Below are positions 1 through 9,686 of a stretch of 64,000 nt of DNA, in pieces. Each line of letters opens with the position of its first letter. The first letter of the stretch is position 1. The translations under genes were made by a program, and so were the position numbers. The stretch comes from Flavobacterium sp. CF108. GTDB taxonomy: Bacteria > Bacteroidota > Bacteroidia > Flavobacteriales > Flavobacteriaceae. The notes below the pieces were generated by a model. It made no database searches, had not been told where the DNA came from, and saw only the letters and a list, made by a program, of their open reading frames with translations. Where the stretch lies: assembly GCF_900129795.1 (NCBI RefSeq), contig NZ_FQWW01000001.1, forward strand, positions 434,001 to 498,000, written 5' to 3'.

Positions 1-1745
1 CCGGAATCATCAATATTATTTACAAAAAAAACAAACAAGACGGATTAAACGGAAAAATAGGAATTAGCTCGGGATACGGAGCTTTGTGGGAGCGTCAGGC
101 GAATCTGCCAACCATAAGACCGCAATATAAAGTGACACCTAAAATTAATCCGAGCCTTTCACTAAACTACAGAAAAGATAAAATAAATGCTTATTTACAA
201 GCCGATTATCTCTACACAGAAACACTCAACAAAAATGAATTTGTTACCAGAACTTATGATGACGGCAGCATAATTAATCAGCAGACAAAGCGAAATAGGG
301 ATACGCATTTTACTACGCTTAAAACCGGAATCGACTGGAATTATAATGACCGAAATACTTTTTCTTTTTCTGGTCTTTATGGACGTGAAAAAATTATCGA
401 TCACGGAGACGAACCCTTCTTTAATCAGGATAATACGGAACGTTTGCGTTTGTGGCAGTTTTTAGAAGACGAGCTTAAAACAACCGTTATGGTAAGCGGT
501 TCTTATCAGCATAAATTCAAACAAGCAGGCCGCAAATTAAATGCAGGAATTAATTATACGTATCATCAGGAAGATGAAAAATATTTCTTTGATAATATCT
601 TGCCTGCTTCTAGAGGACAAGATGCTTTTAAACTGCTTTCGGATGAAAAAGTAATCGACCTTAATTTAGATTACGTACAGCCATTAAAACATGGACGTTT
701 TGAAACCGGAATTAAATTTAGAAACAGAGAGATTCCTACCAATATGCAGTTTTTTCCGGGAGAAAATTCTCCAATTGATGCAAATGCCGGAGGCTGGGCG
801 ACTTATAAAGAAATCATTCCGGCTGTTTACGGCAGTTATATTTATGAAAGTGAAAGAATTGAAGCAGAATTGGGGCTTCGTTATGAATATGTGGATCTTA
901 AGTACGATGTCAATCCAAATCATCCTACTTATAAAAGCAACGGATACAATTATACAGAACCATTTCCGAGCGTTAAACTGGCTTATAAAATCGATGATAA
1001 AAACAAATTCACCGCTTTTTATAACCGTCGTGTCGACAGACCAAATGAAGTCGATATTCGTATTTTTCCAAAATACGATGATGCCGAAATTATTAAAGTA
1101 GGAAACCCTGCCCTGCGTCCTCAATATACAAGTGCCTTTGAAGTAGGTTATAAAACCGATTTTAATAAAGGTTATTTTTTAACCTCTTTGTATTACCGCG
1201 TTATCAACGGAACTATTACCAGAATTGCGACTACAGTTCCCGGCAGTTCGTTGATTTATAACGTATTTCAAAATGCTCTGGAAAGTTCCTCTTTTGGTGC
1301 CGAGATTGTGTACGCAAAAGAAATCAATTCGTGGTACTCTTTCAACATCAATGGAAACATATATAAAAATACAATAGACGCCTTTACGGTCACCAATTTA
1401 TATCCAGTTCCATCAACTTATACGAGCAGTCTTCAGGAAATAACTTCGGGAAATGTAAAATGGAACAATACCTTTTTATTCAATAAAACCCTTTCCGGGC
1501 AGGTTTCTATGGTATATCTCGCGCCAGACATAATTCCGCAGGGAAAAATGGATTCCCGCTTTTCTACAGATTTGGGTGTAAAAAAGATTGTTCAAAAAGG
1601 AAAAGGCGAAATCTTTCTAAATGCCACAGATATTTTCAATACGCTGGTAATCAAAAAAGAAATTCAAGGCGAAGGATTTCGCTATACGAGCAAGGATTAT
1701 TATGAAACACAAGTAGTTCGTTTTGGGTACAGTTACAAGTTTTAA
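1..1745 (+). CDS. TonB-dependent outer-membrane receptor, C-terminal part (5' end outside window)
   Basis: The frame is open from base 3 with no start, so the signal peptide and most of the plug lie upstream. The first visible residues (GIINIIYKKN) look like the end of a TonB plug domain. The remaining roughly 570 residues are strings of alternating aromatic and polar residues, as in a 22-strand outer-membrane beta-barrel of the type with an N-terminal carboxypeptidase-regulatory-like domain (PF14905-like barrel). The protein ends in a terminal Phe (FGYSYKF), the usual last-strand signal for barrel assembly. Family role: TonB-driven import of an unknown ligand. The downstream gene starts 75 bases on and is unrelated. 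Apparent ORFs of 136 and 146 codons inside it are shadows. Confidence 0.88.
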   Translation, partial: GIINIIYKKNKQDGLNGKIGISSGYGALWERQANLPTIRPQYKVTPKINPSLSLNYRKDKINAYLQADYLYTETLNKNEFVTRTYDDGSIINQQTKRNRDTHFTTLKTGIDWNYNDRNTFSFSGLYGREKIIDHGDEPFFNQDNTERLRLWQFLEDELKTTVMVSGSYQHKFKQAGRKLNAGINYTYHQEDEKYFFDNILPASRGQDAFKLLSDEKVIDLNLDYVQPLKHGRFETGIKFRNREIPTNMQFFPGENSPIDANAGGWATYKEIIPAVYGSYIYESERIEAELGLRYEYVDLKYDVNPNHPTYKSNGYNYTEPFPSVKLAYKIDDKNKFTAFYNRRVDRPNEVDIRIFPKYDDAEIIKVGNPALRPQYTSAFEVGYKTDFNKGYFLTSLYYRVINGTITRIATTVPGSSLIYNVFQNALESSSFGAEIVYAKEINSWYSFNINGNIYKNTIDAFTVTNLYPVPSTYTSSLQEITSGNVKWNNTFLFNKTLSGQVSMVYLAPDIIPQGKMDSRFSTDLGVKKIVQKGKGEIFLNATDIFNTLVIKKEIQGEGFRYTSKDYYETQVVRFGYSYKF

Positions 1746-1820
1746 CGGTATCCAAAATGAAATTCAAAATTAATTCAGAATTGCAATATAAAATTTGCAC
1801 ACGAATGTTAAATAATAATT

Positions 1821-3779
1821 ATGAATAAGTTATCTTCAAAGTACGGCAGATATTCACTGTTGATACATTTTATTTTTTGGTTTTTAATACTATCTCAATT
1901 TTTAAGAATTTCCTTTTTTATATGGCAGTATAGTGAAGTTTCGTGGCATATTATCGATCTTTTAAGAACCCTGATAACAGGCCTTTTCTTTGATTTTGGT
2001 ACTGTTGCTTTCATCTGCATTTGCAGTGTATTATATTATACTGTAATGCCTAATAGATGGATTGGATCTTTTTTAGATAAAATCTTAATTTACTTTTTTA
2101 CATCCTTAACCGTTTTTATTCTTGTTTTTACCTTTTTTGCCGAATTGACATTTTGGGATGAATTTAAAACAAGATTTAATTTCATAGCCGTTGATTATCT
2201 TATATATACGCATGAAGTTGTAGCTAACATTCAACAGTCGTATCCCCTGCCCGTTTTAATTGGCGGCGTATTACTGCTTACTTTTGTATTTCTGTTTATT
2301 TTTTATAAAAGAGGTGCTTTTACAACTACGTTTACGTCTAAAGCGAGTTTAAAAACGAGGCTTTCAGTTCTGTTATCTACCATTGTCGTTGCTTTATTTT
2401 TTGGTTTCTTTATTACCAATAATCAGGCAGAATGGTCTTCAAATAGATATAATTCAGAAATATCAAAATCAGGTATTTATTCCTTTTTTGCAGCTTTTAG
2501 AAACAACCAAATGAAATATGTTGATTTCTATACTTCCATTCATAATGATAAAGCTTTTGGTCTTATTAAAAAGAAATTAGCCGATCCTAATTCTAGTTTT
2601 TTCAGAAACGATTATTCTATTCATAGAAAAATTACAGACAGCATTCCATCTCTTGAAAATAAAAATGTTGTTTTTGTTTTGGTAGAAAGTCTGAGCGGCA
2701 GTTTTTTGAAGGAATTTGGAAATAAAGAAAATATCACTCCTTTTCTGGACAGTCTTGCCCAAAAGAGCATCTTTTTTGAAAATTTATATGCCACAGGAAC
2801 CAGAACCGTGAGAGGTATGGAAGCCGTTACTTTGTGTATTCCTCCTACGCCGGGTCAAAGTATTGTAAAAAGACCTAATAATCAAAATTTATATACCGTT
2901 TGCAGTATTTTCAAAACCAGAAAATACGATTGTAATTTTTTCTACGGCGGCGATGGTTATTTTGATAATATGAATGCTTATTTTGGAGGAAACGGATTTA
3001 ATATTTACGATCGCGGGCGCGGCAGTGTATTGAGCGATGAGATCAAAACGGTTCGTAATAATATCAACGACAATGAAGTAACTTTTGAAAATGCGTGGGG
3101 AATTTGCGACGAAGACATTTTTAATAAAATGCTAAAAGTAGCCGATTCACAATATAAAACCGGAAAGCCGTTTTTCAATTTTGTAATGACAACATCTAAT
3201 CACAGGCCATTTACTTATCCTTCTGGAAAAATTGATATTCCTTCTGGAACAAGTCGTGAAGGCGCTGTAAAATATACTGATTTTGCCCTAAAAGAATTAT
3301 TCAAAAAAGCCCAGACAAAACCTTGGTTTAAAAATACCGTTTTTGTAATAATTGCAGATCATTGTGCCAGCAGTGCCGGAAAAGATGAAATTGATGTGGC
3401 AAACTATCATATTCCTGCCTTCATTGTTAATTTACCCGAAAAACAAAATCAGAAAATAGCGCAGCAATGCTCTCAAATTGATTTATGGCCTACTCTTTTT
3501 TCGTTGTTTCATTGGAATTATGAATCTGATTTTTTTGGAAAAAACGTTTTGAATACCAATTTCGAACAGCGCGCTTTGATGGGAACCTATCGAAAATTGG
3601 TTCTGATGAAAAAGGATAAAGTAATGATTTTATCCGATCAGAAAAAGCAGGCGTTTTATTCCTGGAATAAAAAAGACAATAGTTTGAAATCACTTCCGAT
3701 AGATCAGTCTTTTTTAGAAGAAACAATTTCGTGGTACCAAACCGCCGATTTCCTTTTTACAAATAAACTTTTACAATAA
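1821..3779 (+). CDS. LTA synthase family membrane sulfatase-fold phosphotransferase
   Basis: This 652-residue protein has about five hydrophobic segments in residues 10-200, followed by an extracytoplasmic alkaline-phosphatase/sulfatase-fold domain from about residue 280. Visible active-site features are a metal-binding Glu in FVLVESL (E289), the Thr-containing nucleophile region TGTRTVRG (325-332) and the late metal site IIADHC. Relatives transfer glycerophosphate or phosphoethanolamine from phospholipid head groups to a periplasmic acceptor. Gram-negative Bacteroidota make no classical lipoteichoic acid, so the substrate is unknown. Its stop overlaps the start of the lipid kinase gene (TAATG), so the two are translationally coupled. 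Such a transferase would release diacylglycerol, which the kinase could recycle; that link is inference. Confidence 0.88.
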   Translation: MNKLSSKYGRYSLLIHFIFWFLILSQFLRISFFIWQYSEVSWHIIDLLRTLITGLFFDFGTVAFICICSVLYYTVMPNRWIGSFLDKILIYFFTSLTVFILVFTFFAELTFWDEFKTRFNFIAVDYLIYTHEVVANIQQSYPLPVLIGGVLLLTFVFLFIFYKRGAFTTTFTSKASLKTRLSVLLSTIVVALFFGFFITNNQAEWSSNRYNSEISKSGIYSFFAAFRNNQMKYVDFYTSIHNDKAFGLIKKKLADPNSSFFRNDYSIHRKITDSIPSLENKNVVFVLVESLSGSFLKEFGNKENITPFLDSLAQKSIFFENLYATGTRTVRGMEAVTLCIPPTPGQSIVKRPNNQNLYTVCSIFKTRKYDCNFFYGGDGYFDNMNAYFGGNGFNIYDRGRGSVLSDEIKTVRNNINDNEVTFENAWGICDEDIFNKMLKVADSQYKTGKPFFNFVMTTSNHRPFTYPSGKIDIPSGTSREGAVKYTDFALKELFKKAQTKPWFKNTVFVIIADHCASSAGKDEIDVANYHIPAFIVNLPEKQNQKIAQQCSQIDLWPTLFSLFHWNYESDFFGKNVLNTNFEQRALMGTYRKLVLMKKDKVMILSDQKKQAFYSWNKKDNSLKSLPIDQSFLEETISWYQTADFLFTNKLLQ

Positions 3780-4663
3780 TGATTTACATTCATTTTATAA
3801 TCAACCCAATTTCCGGAAGCGGCAAACACAATTTGTCGGCGTCTTATATCTTAAGCCAGTTTCCTAAAGATAAATATAAAATTGAGGTTGATTATACAAA
3901 CCAAAAAAAACATGCAATTGAACTTACAAAAGCTGCTATTGCACAAAATCCAGATTATATAATAGCATGCGGCGGAGACGGAACTATAAATGAAGTTGCT
4001 TCTTCACTTATAGGGACTTCCATAAAATTAGGAATTGTTCCTGTAGGTTCAGGAAACGGATTGGCCTCTAATTTGAATATTCCAAGAGATTTTGATAAAG
4101 CAATTTCTATCATTAAAAAAGGCGATGCTACAGCAATGGATGTGGGACAAGTAAATGACAAATACTTTTTTAGTAATATGGGGATCGGCATCGATGCGCT
4201 TATTATCAAAAAATACGAACGAGCAGGAAAAAGAACGCTTCCGGCTTATATTAAAGCGGCATTGTCTTCGAATTTAGAATTTAAGACTCAAAAAACAATT
4301 GTACATTTTGACAATCAAACCCTTGAAATAAATCCGTTGATGTTGTTTATATCCAATTCTAACGAAATGGGTTACAATATGAGCCTTACCCCAAAAGCAA
4401 GTCTACAAGACGGATTATTAGATATGATTGTAATTCCGAAATTGTCTTTTTTAGAAAAAATAATGCTGGGATTTAATGTACTTCGAAATTCAATCGAAAA
4501 ATTCAAAAAAGCACAACACTTTTTAGTAAAAGAAATTCAAATTGAAATGCCGTCAAAGATTTTTATCGATTCTCAAATTGACGGAGAACAGCATAATTTA
4601 AAAACAAATAAATTAAACATAAAAATACTGTCAGGAGCGCTGAACGTTTTAGTAGATTTATAA
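3779..4663 (+). CDS. Diacylglycerol kinase / YegS-BmrU family lipid kinase
   Basis: The 294-residue protein carries the lipid-kinase catalytic loop GGDGTINEV (65-73) and a second nucleotide-binding motif PVGSGNGLASNL (88-99), followed by the beta-sandwich C-terminal domain typical of the family. Members phosphorylate diacylglycerol or related lipids with ATP on the inner face of the membrane. The start ATG overlaps the stop of the LTA-synthase-like gene by one base, so the two proteins are probably made together. A bidirectional-looking terminator follows directly. The exact lipid substrate cannot be read from the sequence. Confidence 0.9.
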   Translation: MIYIHFIINPISGSGKHNLSASYILSQFPKDKYKIEVDYTNQKKHAIELTKAAIAQNPDYIIACGGDGTINEVASSLIGTSIKLGIVPVGSGNGLASNLNIPRDFDKAISIIKKGDATAMDVGQVNDKYFFSNMGIGIDALIIKKYERAGKRTLPAYIKAALSSNLEFKTQKTIVHFDNQTLEINPLMLFISNSNEMGYNMSLTPKASLQDGLLDMIVIPKLSFLEKIMLGFNVLRNSIEKFKKAQHFLVKEIQIEMPSKIFIDSQIDGEQHNLKTNKLNIKILSGALNVLVDL

Positions 4664-4669
4664 AATATA

Positions 4670-4720
4670 ATTCCATAGAAAGAACCTTTTTAATTCTCTC
4701 TATGGAATATTTTTTTGTTT
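4670..4720. terminator. Terminator between convergent lipid kinase and PAP2 genes
   Basis: A 15-base inverted repeat with one mismatch (4670-4684 against 4694-4708) is followed by a run of seven T on the plus strand. It lies between two convergent genes and probably ends the plus-strand operon. Confidence 0.75.
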
Positions 4721-4731
4721 TAAAGTCAGAT

Positions 4732-5490
4732 TTAAAATTGTCTCACAAAGCTGCAGCCCAATTCTTTTCCGTTATAAAAAGGCATAATCATCGATATGGT
4801 TTTGTTTTCTTTTGAAGATTTAAAAACTTTATTCTGCAAATACGGATACATCCAATAGGCCGCTTTGGTACTTAAAATTCCAATTCCCGCGCCTGCAACT
4901 ACATCTGTAAGCCAGTGTCTGTCATTGTACATTCTAAAAAGTCCCGTTCCTGTCGCTACAGCATATCCAGCAATTCCATACCAAATCGATTGGTCTTTGT
5001 ATTCCTGATACATAAATTCTGCTCCGGCAAAAGCGGTGGCAGTATGTCCTGAAGGAAAAGAATTGTTAGACGATCCATCCGGTCTTTCTACTTTAGTAAT
5101 ATTTTTTAGAGCAAATACCGAAGCACTCATCATTAAATAAGAACTCGCTAAAATAATAGAACGGTCTTTCAAATTATTTTTTCCTTTTATACCAAAAGCG
5201 TTTAATCCGTATACAGAAGCCGCAGGAGCCCATTGCGAGAAATCATCAATAGAGATTTTGTGATCAATATCTTCATTTACTTCTTCCTTAATTTGTGCAT
5301 TATAAGTTTTAAGCTGGTCACTTTCTAAGCCAATAAAACCATAACCAAGAAGAACGCCGGGAATGATCAATTGTTTGTAATTAAACTTTAAATTGTGTAC
5401 AGTGTCTTGTACTGCAATTGTATCACTTACTGTGTTTTGCGCACACATAGAAGCCATACCAAAAATAAATAAGAGGAACGATTTTCCCAT
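4732..5490 (-). CDS. PAP2-family membrane phosphatase
   Basis: This 252-residue protein has an N-terminal signal peptide and the three-part acid-phosphatase signature: K129-x6-R136-P137, PSGH (146-149) and R186-x5-H192-x3-D196. Family members remove phosphate from phosphatidic acid, undecaprenyl pyrophosphate or similar lipids. The C-terminal region has fewer membrane segments than classic PAP2 enzymes and ends in an aromatic residue. Similar Bacteroidota proteins may sit in or near the outer membrane; that is inference. It converges on the LTA-synthase-like/lipid-kinase operon, giving a local lipid-phosphate theme. Confidence 0.87.
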   Translation of the reverse strand: MGKSFLLFIFGMASMCAQNTVSDTIAVQDTVHNLKFNYKQLIIPGVLLGYGFIGLESDQLKTYNAQIKEEVNEDIDHKISIDDFSQWAPAASVYGLNAFGIKGKNNLKDRSIILASSYLMMSASVFALKNITKVERPDGSSNNSFPSGHTATAFAGAEFMYQEYKDQSIWYGIAGYAVATGTGLFRMYNDRHWLTDVVAGAGIGILSTKAAYWMYPYLQNKVFKSSKENKTISMIMPFYNGKELGCSFVRQF

Positions 5491-5648
5491 TTTAAATGAA
5501 AATTAGAAATTAATAATTACGCTTGGTGATTAAAATAAACGTAGTTTTTCCTCATAGAAAACAATTAAATTATGGAGCAAAGTTGAACACCAATTTTGAA
5601 GAAATTCTGTATTTTGAAAGTAACAGGAAAAATATTTAGAGAAAACAA

Positions 5649-5683
5649 AAAACGACCAGATATAAAACATATCTGATCGTTTT
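5649..5683 (-). terminator. Terminator of the secreted glucanase gene
   Basis: A 15-base hairpin (5649-5663 against 5669-5683), with one mismatch that becomes a G-U pair on the minus strand, is followed on that strand by a T-rich run. It lies about 60 bases beyond the stop of the large minus-strand gene. Confidence 0.7.
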
Positions 5684-5740
5684 TAAAATGAAGAATTTGA
5701 ACTGTAAAAGTTGAAAACCTTTACATAAAATTCTAATTTA

Positions 5741-8686
5741 TTATTTAATAATCAACTTTTTAGAAACATTAAAAGCATTAGAATTAATGGTAACCACATA
5801 AATTCCAGAAGCTAAATGATGATTGATTTTTGCTGAAGAATTGATTTTGTTTACCAAAACTTTTCTTCCGTTAATATCTGTAACCGTTACAGTTGCCGAA
5901 TCACCCGATTCTAATTCCGGTAAAACAACATTAAATTCATTGTTAATCGACGGATTTGGATAAATACTAACTACAGAATTTTCAACTGTTACTGCTGCTT
6001 CAACATTAGCTTTTTTTAATGTAGAAGTAGATTGAAACTGCCATTGCGCACTTTCCCAATTGTTTTGACCTCCGTTATATTGAGCAGAACCGTTTAAGTT
6101 TTCAATGTGAATCATAGCCCCTGTCTGCCATCTGTTTTTAATTCTTACGTAAGTTCCGTCCACATTTTCACTTGACCATTGTGCGCTCCACCAGCCATTT
6201 GATCCCGCAGTACATTGCACCGCTCCGGTTAAGTTTTCAATATGCATTATATCTCCCGTACCTACATTTTTCAGGATATAAAAAGTAGCATCAACCGCAA
6301 CTTTTTCCCATTTGTAATTGTTGTTGACAACCGTTGCTCCGTAGCCAACATTTCCTCCGGCATCATATAAATAATTACCAGTCCATCTGTTTTTAATCGT
6401 AAAATAATTTCCAGTTGCAGCATTAACCGTAATCGATGCTGTACTTGTTTTATTTCCGTCTACAGTTGTAACTGTAATCGTAGCGGTTCCTGCTGCAACC
6501 GCTGTAACTAAACCTGAACCATTTACAGTTGCAACGCCCGTATTATTAGAACTATACGTTACGTTTTTATTTGTTGCATTTGATGGTAAAACTGTTGGCG
6601 TTAATTGCTGCGTTCCGCCTACAGATAATGTTGCAGATGTTGGACTCAAACTCACACTTGTTACCGCTACATTTGATGAATTTACTGTAATTACAGCTGT
6701 TGCTGTTTTATTTCCATCCTGTGTTGTAACCGTAATCGTTGCCGTTCCCGAAGCAACCGCAGTAACTAAACCTGAACCATTTACCGTTGCAACACCCGTA
6801 TTGTTTGAACTATACGTTACGTTTTTGTTCGTCGCATTTGCCGGAGCAACAGTTGGCGTTAATTGCTGTGTTGCTCCAACGCCTAAAGTCGCTGTTGTTG
6901 GTGTGATTGTAACGCCAGTAACAGGAACATTTACAGTAGAACAATTAGAACTTTGTGTCCAAGAAAATGAACCGATAGCACTGATTTCTTCATTTGCAGC
7001 AGCATTTCCGCCTCTGTTAGAATAATTCATATTACAATACGTACCATTTCCGCTAGGCGAACCTGCAATAAGTACAAAGTAACCTCTGCCCCAGTTTCTG
7101 TTTAATGCATTGTTGTTTGGATATTCTTTACCTGTTCCGTTAACGGTAATGTCTTTAAATGAAAGGTTATAAATTCCATCTCCCGATCTTTTACTGATAG
7201 AAATTGCATCATTTCTTGAATCATTAATATCGATATTATAAAACTGTACATTTTTAACCTGAGATCCTGCATTTGTAGCACTAAAAATATCTACAGCCGC
7301 TACAGGATTATTGTACGTATCATTAAAAGTTCCGCAGGTTGATACCGTAATATCGTGAATTTCGTGCATTCCGTCATTGTTAAATGGCGCTCCCGGAAAG
7401 TTGTTACTCACTCTGATACCCGCTTCAAGATTGTCTTTAATAATCAAATTGTAACCTTTGTTATTTTTTCCGCCATAAATAGCAAGACCACAAGCACGCC
7501 AGCAGTTTTCTGAAGTATTGTATCGAAACGTATTATTGATACATTCCAATCCATCAGCAGACCAAATCGCCTGATCGTCGTCACCGTTATTTCTGAAGTT
7601 ACAATGCTCTACAACAGAGTTTGCAGTTCCTTTACAAAGATTAATTCCATCCGCATAATTGTTTCTAAAACGACAATGAGATAATGTAAATCCGTCGGCA
7701 ATTGCAGGACCTCCCGTATTGTATTGTGCAATCCAGGCACCGCATTCAAAATGTTCTGCCCAAATATTTTTTACGATTGAACCGCTTGTAAAAACGCCAT
7801 TTATACCTTTATAAGAGTTACTTCTCGAAGCCGAGTTTGTCGTCAAATAAAGATCGGTAAATGAAATATTACTCGCATTGGCACGCAATCCGCCGTTTAA
7901 ACTGCTTGTGTTGGTAAAATTAATTTGAGTATACCACATTCCCGCACCAATTAAGGAAGTGTTTGCCGAACCAAAATACAATTCTCGGTTTACGTTATAA
8001 ACTCCAGTTGGAACAAAGATTTTTTTACCACCGTTTGCATCGATAAAAGTTTGAAGATCACTTCCGTTTCCGCTATACGTTACAGCACCTGACGGAGCCG
8101 TTACCGCTGTTGGAATTGGTTCCATTTCTGCAAAATCCAAATGGATATTTCCTGATTCTCTCACAATTTTTAAAGTTCCCGAAACGGCAATTTTAGCAGG
8201 AAGTTTGTAACGCACTTCATCAAAACGCATTCTTGGATTTTGATTTGTGATTCCGTTATTATTAGGATTTCCATTGCTCCACAAATATTCCCAAGACCAG
8301 GTTGAAGTCAAAGTAAGCGTTGCAAGCTTTGTGTTTCCGTTATACACACCTACAGTTCCCGATTGTCCGTCAGGAACGCTGTAACGAATTACAAGTCCGT
8401 CTGCGGCTTCTGTAAGTGTCCATTGAACCGTAGCATTTGTTGCAGAGAGATTCACACATTGCTGATCTGAAGCTTCAGATTGAAGATCAGACTGCACATA
8501 TGATTTTGAAGTAACTGAAGCTCCATTTGACAATTGGCCTAAGTTGGCTTCGTATCTTTTATACGGCGCATCATAATAACCGCGCTGCGCATAAGAACCT
8601 GAAGTGAAGAGAACGAAAAAAATCCATAGTATAATATGGCAGTATTTGTCTCTTTTAAAAAAAATAGCATGTAATTTGTTTCTCAT
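5741..8686 (-). CDS. T9SS-secreted modular beta-helix glycoside hydrolase, probable GH87 alpha-1,3-glucanase
   Basis: The 981-residue protein is built as follows: signal peptide (1 to about 33); a CBM6/CBM35-like beta-sandwich (about 40-190); a right-handed parallel beta-helix (about 200-580); two BIG2 immunoglobulin-like repeats (about 587-755); a ricin-like trefoil with repeated (K)NRW and HIENL motifs (about 758-888); and a type A T9SS sorting domain (about 905-981). In the helix, D346 in ADGIN and D369/D370 in NNGDDD are spaced 23 and 24 residues apart. As I recall, that is the spacing of the catalytic aspartates reported for GH87 alpha-1,3-glucanases (mycodextranases). The likely role is cell-surface or secreted digestion of fungal-wall or bacterial alpha-1,3-glucan. 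A pectate-lyase-like enzyme with another substrate is the alternative. The gene is monocistronic. Confidence 0.8.
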   Translation of the reverse strand: MRNKLHAIFFKRDKYCHIILWIFFVLFTSGSYAQRGYYDAPYKRYEANLGQLSNGASVTSKSYVQSDLQSEASDQQCVNLSATNATVQWTLTEAADGLVIRYSVPDGQSGTVGVYNGNTKLATLTLTSTWSWEYLWSNGNPNNNGITNQNPRMRFDEVRYKLPAKIAVSGTLKIVRESGNIHLDFAEMEPIPTAVTAPSGAVTYSGNGSDLQTFIDANGGKKIFVPTGVYNVNRELYFGSANTSLIGAGMWYTQINFTNTSSLNGGLRANASNISFTDLYLTTNSASRSNSYKGINGVFTSGSIVKNIWAEHFECGAWIAQYNTGGPAIADGFTLSHCRFRNNYADGINLCKGTANSVVEHCNFRNNGDDDQAIWSADGLECINNTFRYNTSENCWRACGLAIYGGKNNKGYNLIIKDNLEAGIRVSNNFPGAPFNNDGMHEIHDITVSTCGTFNDTYNNPVAAVDIFSATNAGSQVKNVQFYNIDINDSRNDAISISKRSGDGIYNLSFKDITVNGTGKEYPNNNALNRNWGRGYFVLIAGSPSGNGTYCNMNYSNRGGNAAANEEISAIGSFSWTQSSNCSTVNVPVTGVTITPTTATLGVGATQQLTPTVAPANATNKNVTYSSNNTGVATVNGSGLVTAVASGTATITVTTQDGNKTATAVITVNSSNVAVTSVSLSPTSATLSVGGTQQLTPTVLPSNATNKNVTYSSNNTGVATVNGSGLVTAVAAGTATITVTTVDGNKTSTASITVNAATGNYFTIKNRWTGNYLYDAGGNVGYGATVVNNNYKWEKVAVDATFYILKNVGTGDIMHIENLTGAVQCTAGSNGWWSAQWSSENVDGTYVRIKNRWQTGAMIHIENLNGSAQYNGGQNNWESAQWQFQSTSTLKKANVEAAVTVENSVVSIYPNPSINNEFNVVLPELESGDSATVTVTDINGRKVLVNKINSSAKINHHLASGIYVVTINSNAFNVSKKLIIK
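6421..6928 (-). repeat. Two tandem BIG2-domain coding repeats, 258-base period
   Basis: The segment coding residues about 587-672 is repeated at about 673-758. A nearly identical block beginning with GTAACTAAACCTGAACCATTT (plus strand) occurs at 6504 and again at 6762, exactly 258 bases (86 codons) apart. The high DNA identity points to a recent internal duplication or gene conversion. Confidence 0.85.
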
Positions 8687-9088
8687 AAGTTTTGGTTTTT
8701 AAATAGTTAGTGCCTTAAAAAAGGTTATAACGAAACTATACTTAAAAAATAAATTAAGGAAAAGGTTGGTAAAAAATCAAGACTTATATAACGATTTCGT
8801 TTACGTAAAAACCTAATAATCAGTCATATATAGTTTTTAAGGAAATAAAAAATCAAGAAGAAGTATAGATGCAAACTTGATAATTTAAGGCTCTGAAAAT
8901 GAGAATATAGAAAAAATCGACCTTATTTATAATGACATTCGCTTTTTGTAATTAAAATAAATATTTACTTACATAAGATTGCGAAAAAGAAAAAGTCAGG
9001 AAACTTTAATTTTTTCAATTTGTAAATTCAATGAAATTGGTCTACTTTCATTTAACCAAAATTCATTTTTAAAACTTTAGATAACTAA
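8687..9088. other. Divergent intergenic region, 402 bases
   Basis: No gene, RNA or hairpin is visible. It must carry the glucanase promoter on the minus strand (a TATAGTTTCG sequence near 8735 resembles the -7 element) and the acetyltransferase promoter on the plus strand, listed separately. Confidence 0.5.
9019..9050 (+). promoter_or_regulatory. Candidate Bacteroidota promoter for the acetyltransferase gene
   Basis: TTTG at 9019-9022 is followed after 20 bases by TACTTTCA at 9043-9050, close to the TTTG / TAnnTTTG consensus, 39 bases before the start codon. Confidence 0.4.
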
Positions 9089-9646
9089 ATGACCGATAAA
9101 CCTTTACATATAGAAACTGCACAGCTTATTATTCGACATTTAACATTATCTGACTTATCAGACTTTATTATCTATCGTTCCAATCCAGAAGTCACAAAAT
9201 ATCAGGGTTTTGATGTTATGACAATAGAACAGGCAGAAGATTTTATTAAAGATAATTCCAATAAATATTTTGGTAAAGCCGGAGAATGGGTACAATACGG
9301 AATTGAAAATCGCGCAACTGGAAAACTTATTGGTGACTGCGCCATTAAACTTGACAAATATGATCCAAGAATTGCCGAAATAGGAATTACTATTTCGCAT
9401 TTGGAACAACAAAAGGGTTATGCTAAAGAAGTTCTTTTGGGGATTTTGGCATTTTTGTTTGATGAAATAAAAATACATCGTGTAGTCGAAATAGTTGATG
9501 CAGAAAATATTGCTTCAATTAATCTGCTAAAAAGCATTGATTTCAGGCAAGAAGGACATTTTATTGAAAATATTTTTTTTAAAGGAAAATGGGGAAGCGA
9601 ATTTCAATATGCAATGCTTAAAAAAGAATGGGACGATAAAAAGTAG
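9089..9646 (+). CDS. GNAT family N-acetyltransferase (RimJ/RimL type)
   Basis: The 185-residue protein matches the RimJ/RimL branch of GNAT enzymes: the opening ETAQLIIRHLTLSDL strand, the GIENRATGKLIGD beta strands, EIGITI, the acetyl-CoA loop region QQKGYAKE and the late EIVDAENIASINLLKSIDF motif. Such enzymes acetylate protein N-termini or small amines. The lone gene is followed by a terminator, so context gives no clue to the substrate. Confidence 0.88.
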   Translation: MTDKPLHIETAQLIIRHLTLSDLSDFIIYRSNPEVTKYQGFDVMTIEQAEDFIKDNSNKYFGKAGEWVQYGIENRATGKLIGDCAIKLDKYDPRIAEIGITISHLEQQKGYAKEVLLGILAFLFDEIKIHRVVEIVDAENIASINLLKSIDFRQEGHFIENIFFKGKWGSEFQYAMLKKEWDDKK

Positions 9647-9686
9647 TTCTTCAATTTTAAGATTTTAATTTAAAAACAGCATAAAA

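Noticed and set aside
684..1124. Open frames of 146 (minus) and 136 (plus) codons inside the receptor gene
   Set aside because: They lie wholly within the barrel-coding sequence, have no domain pattern and read like shadow translations.
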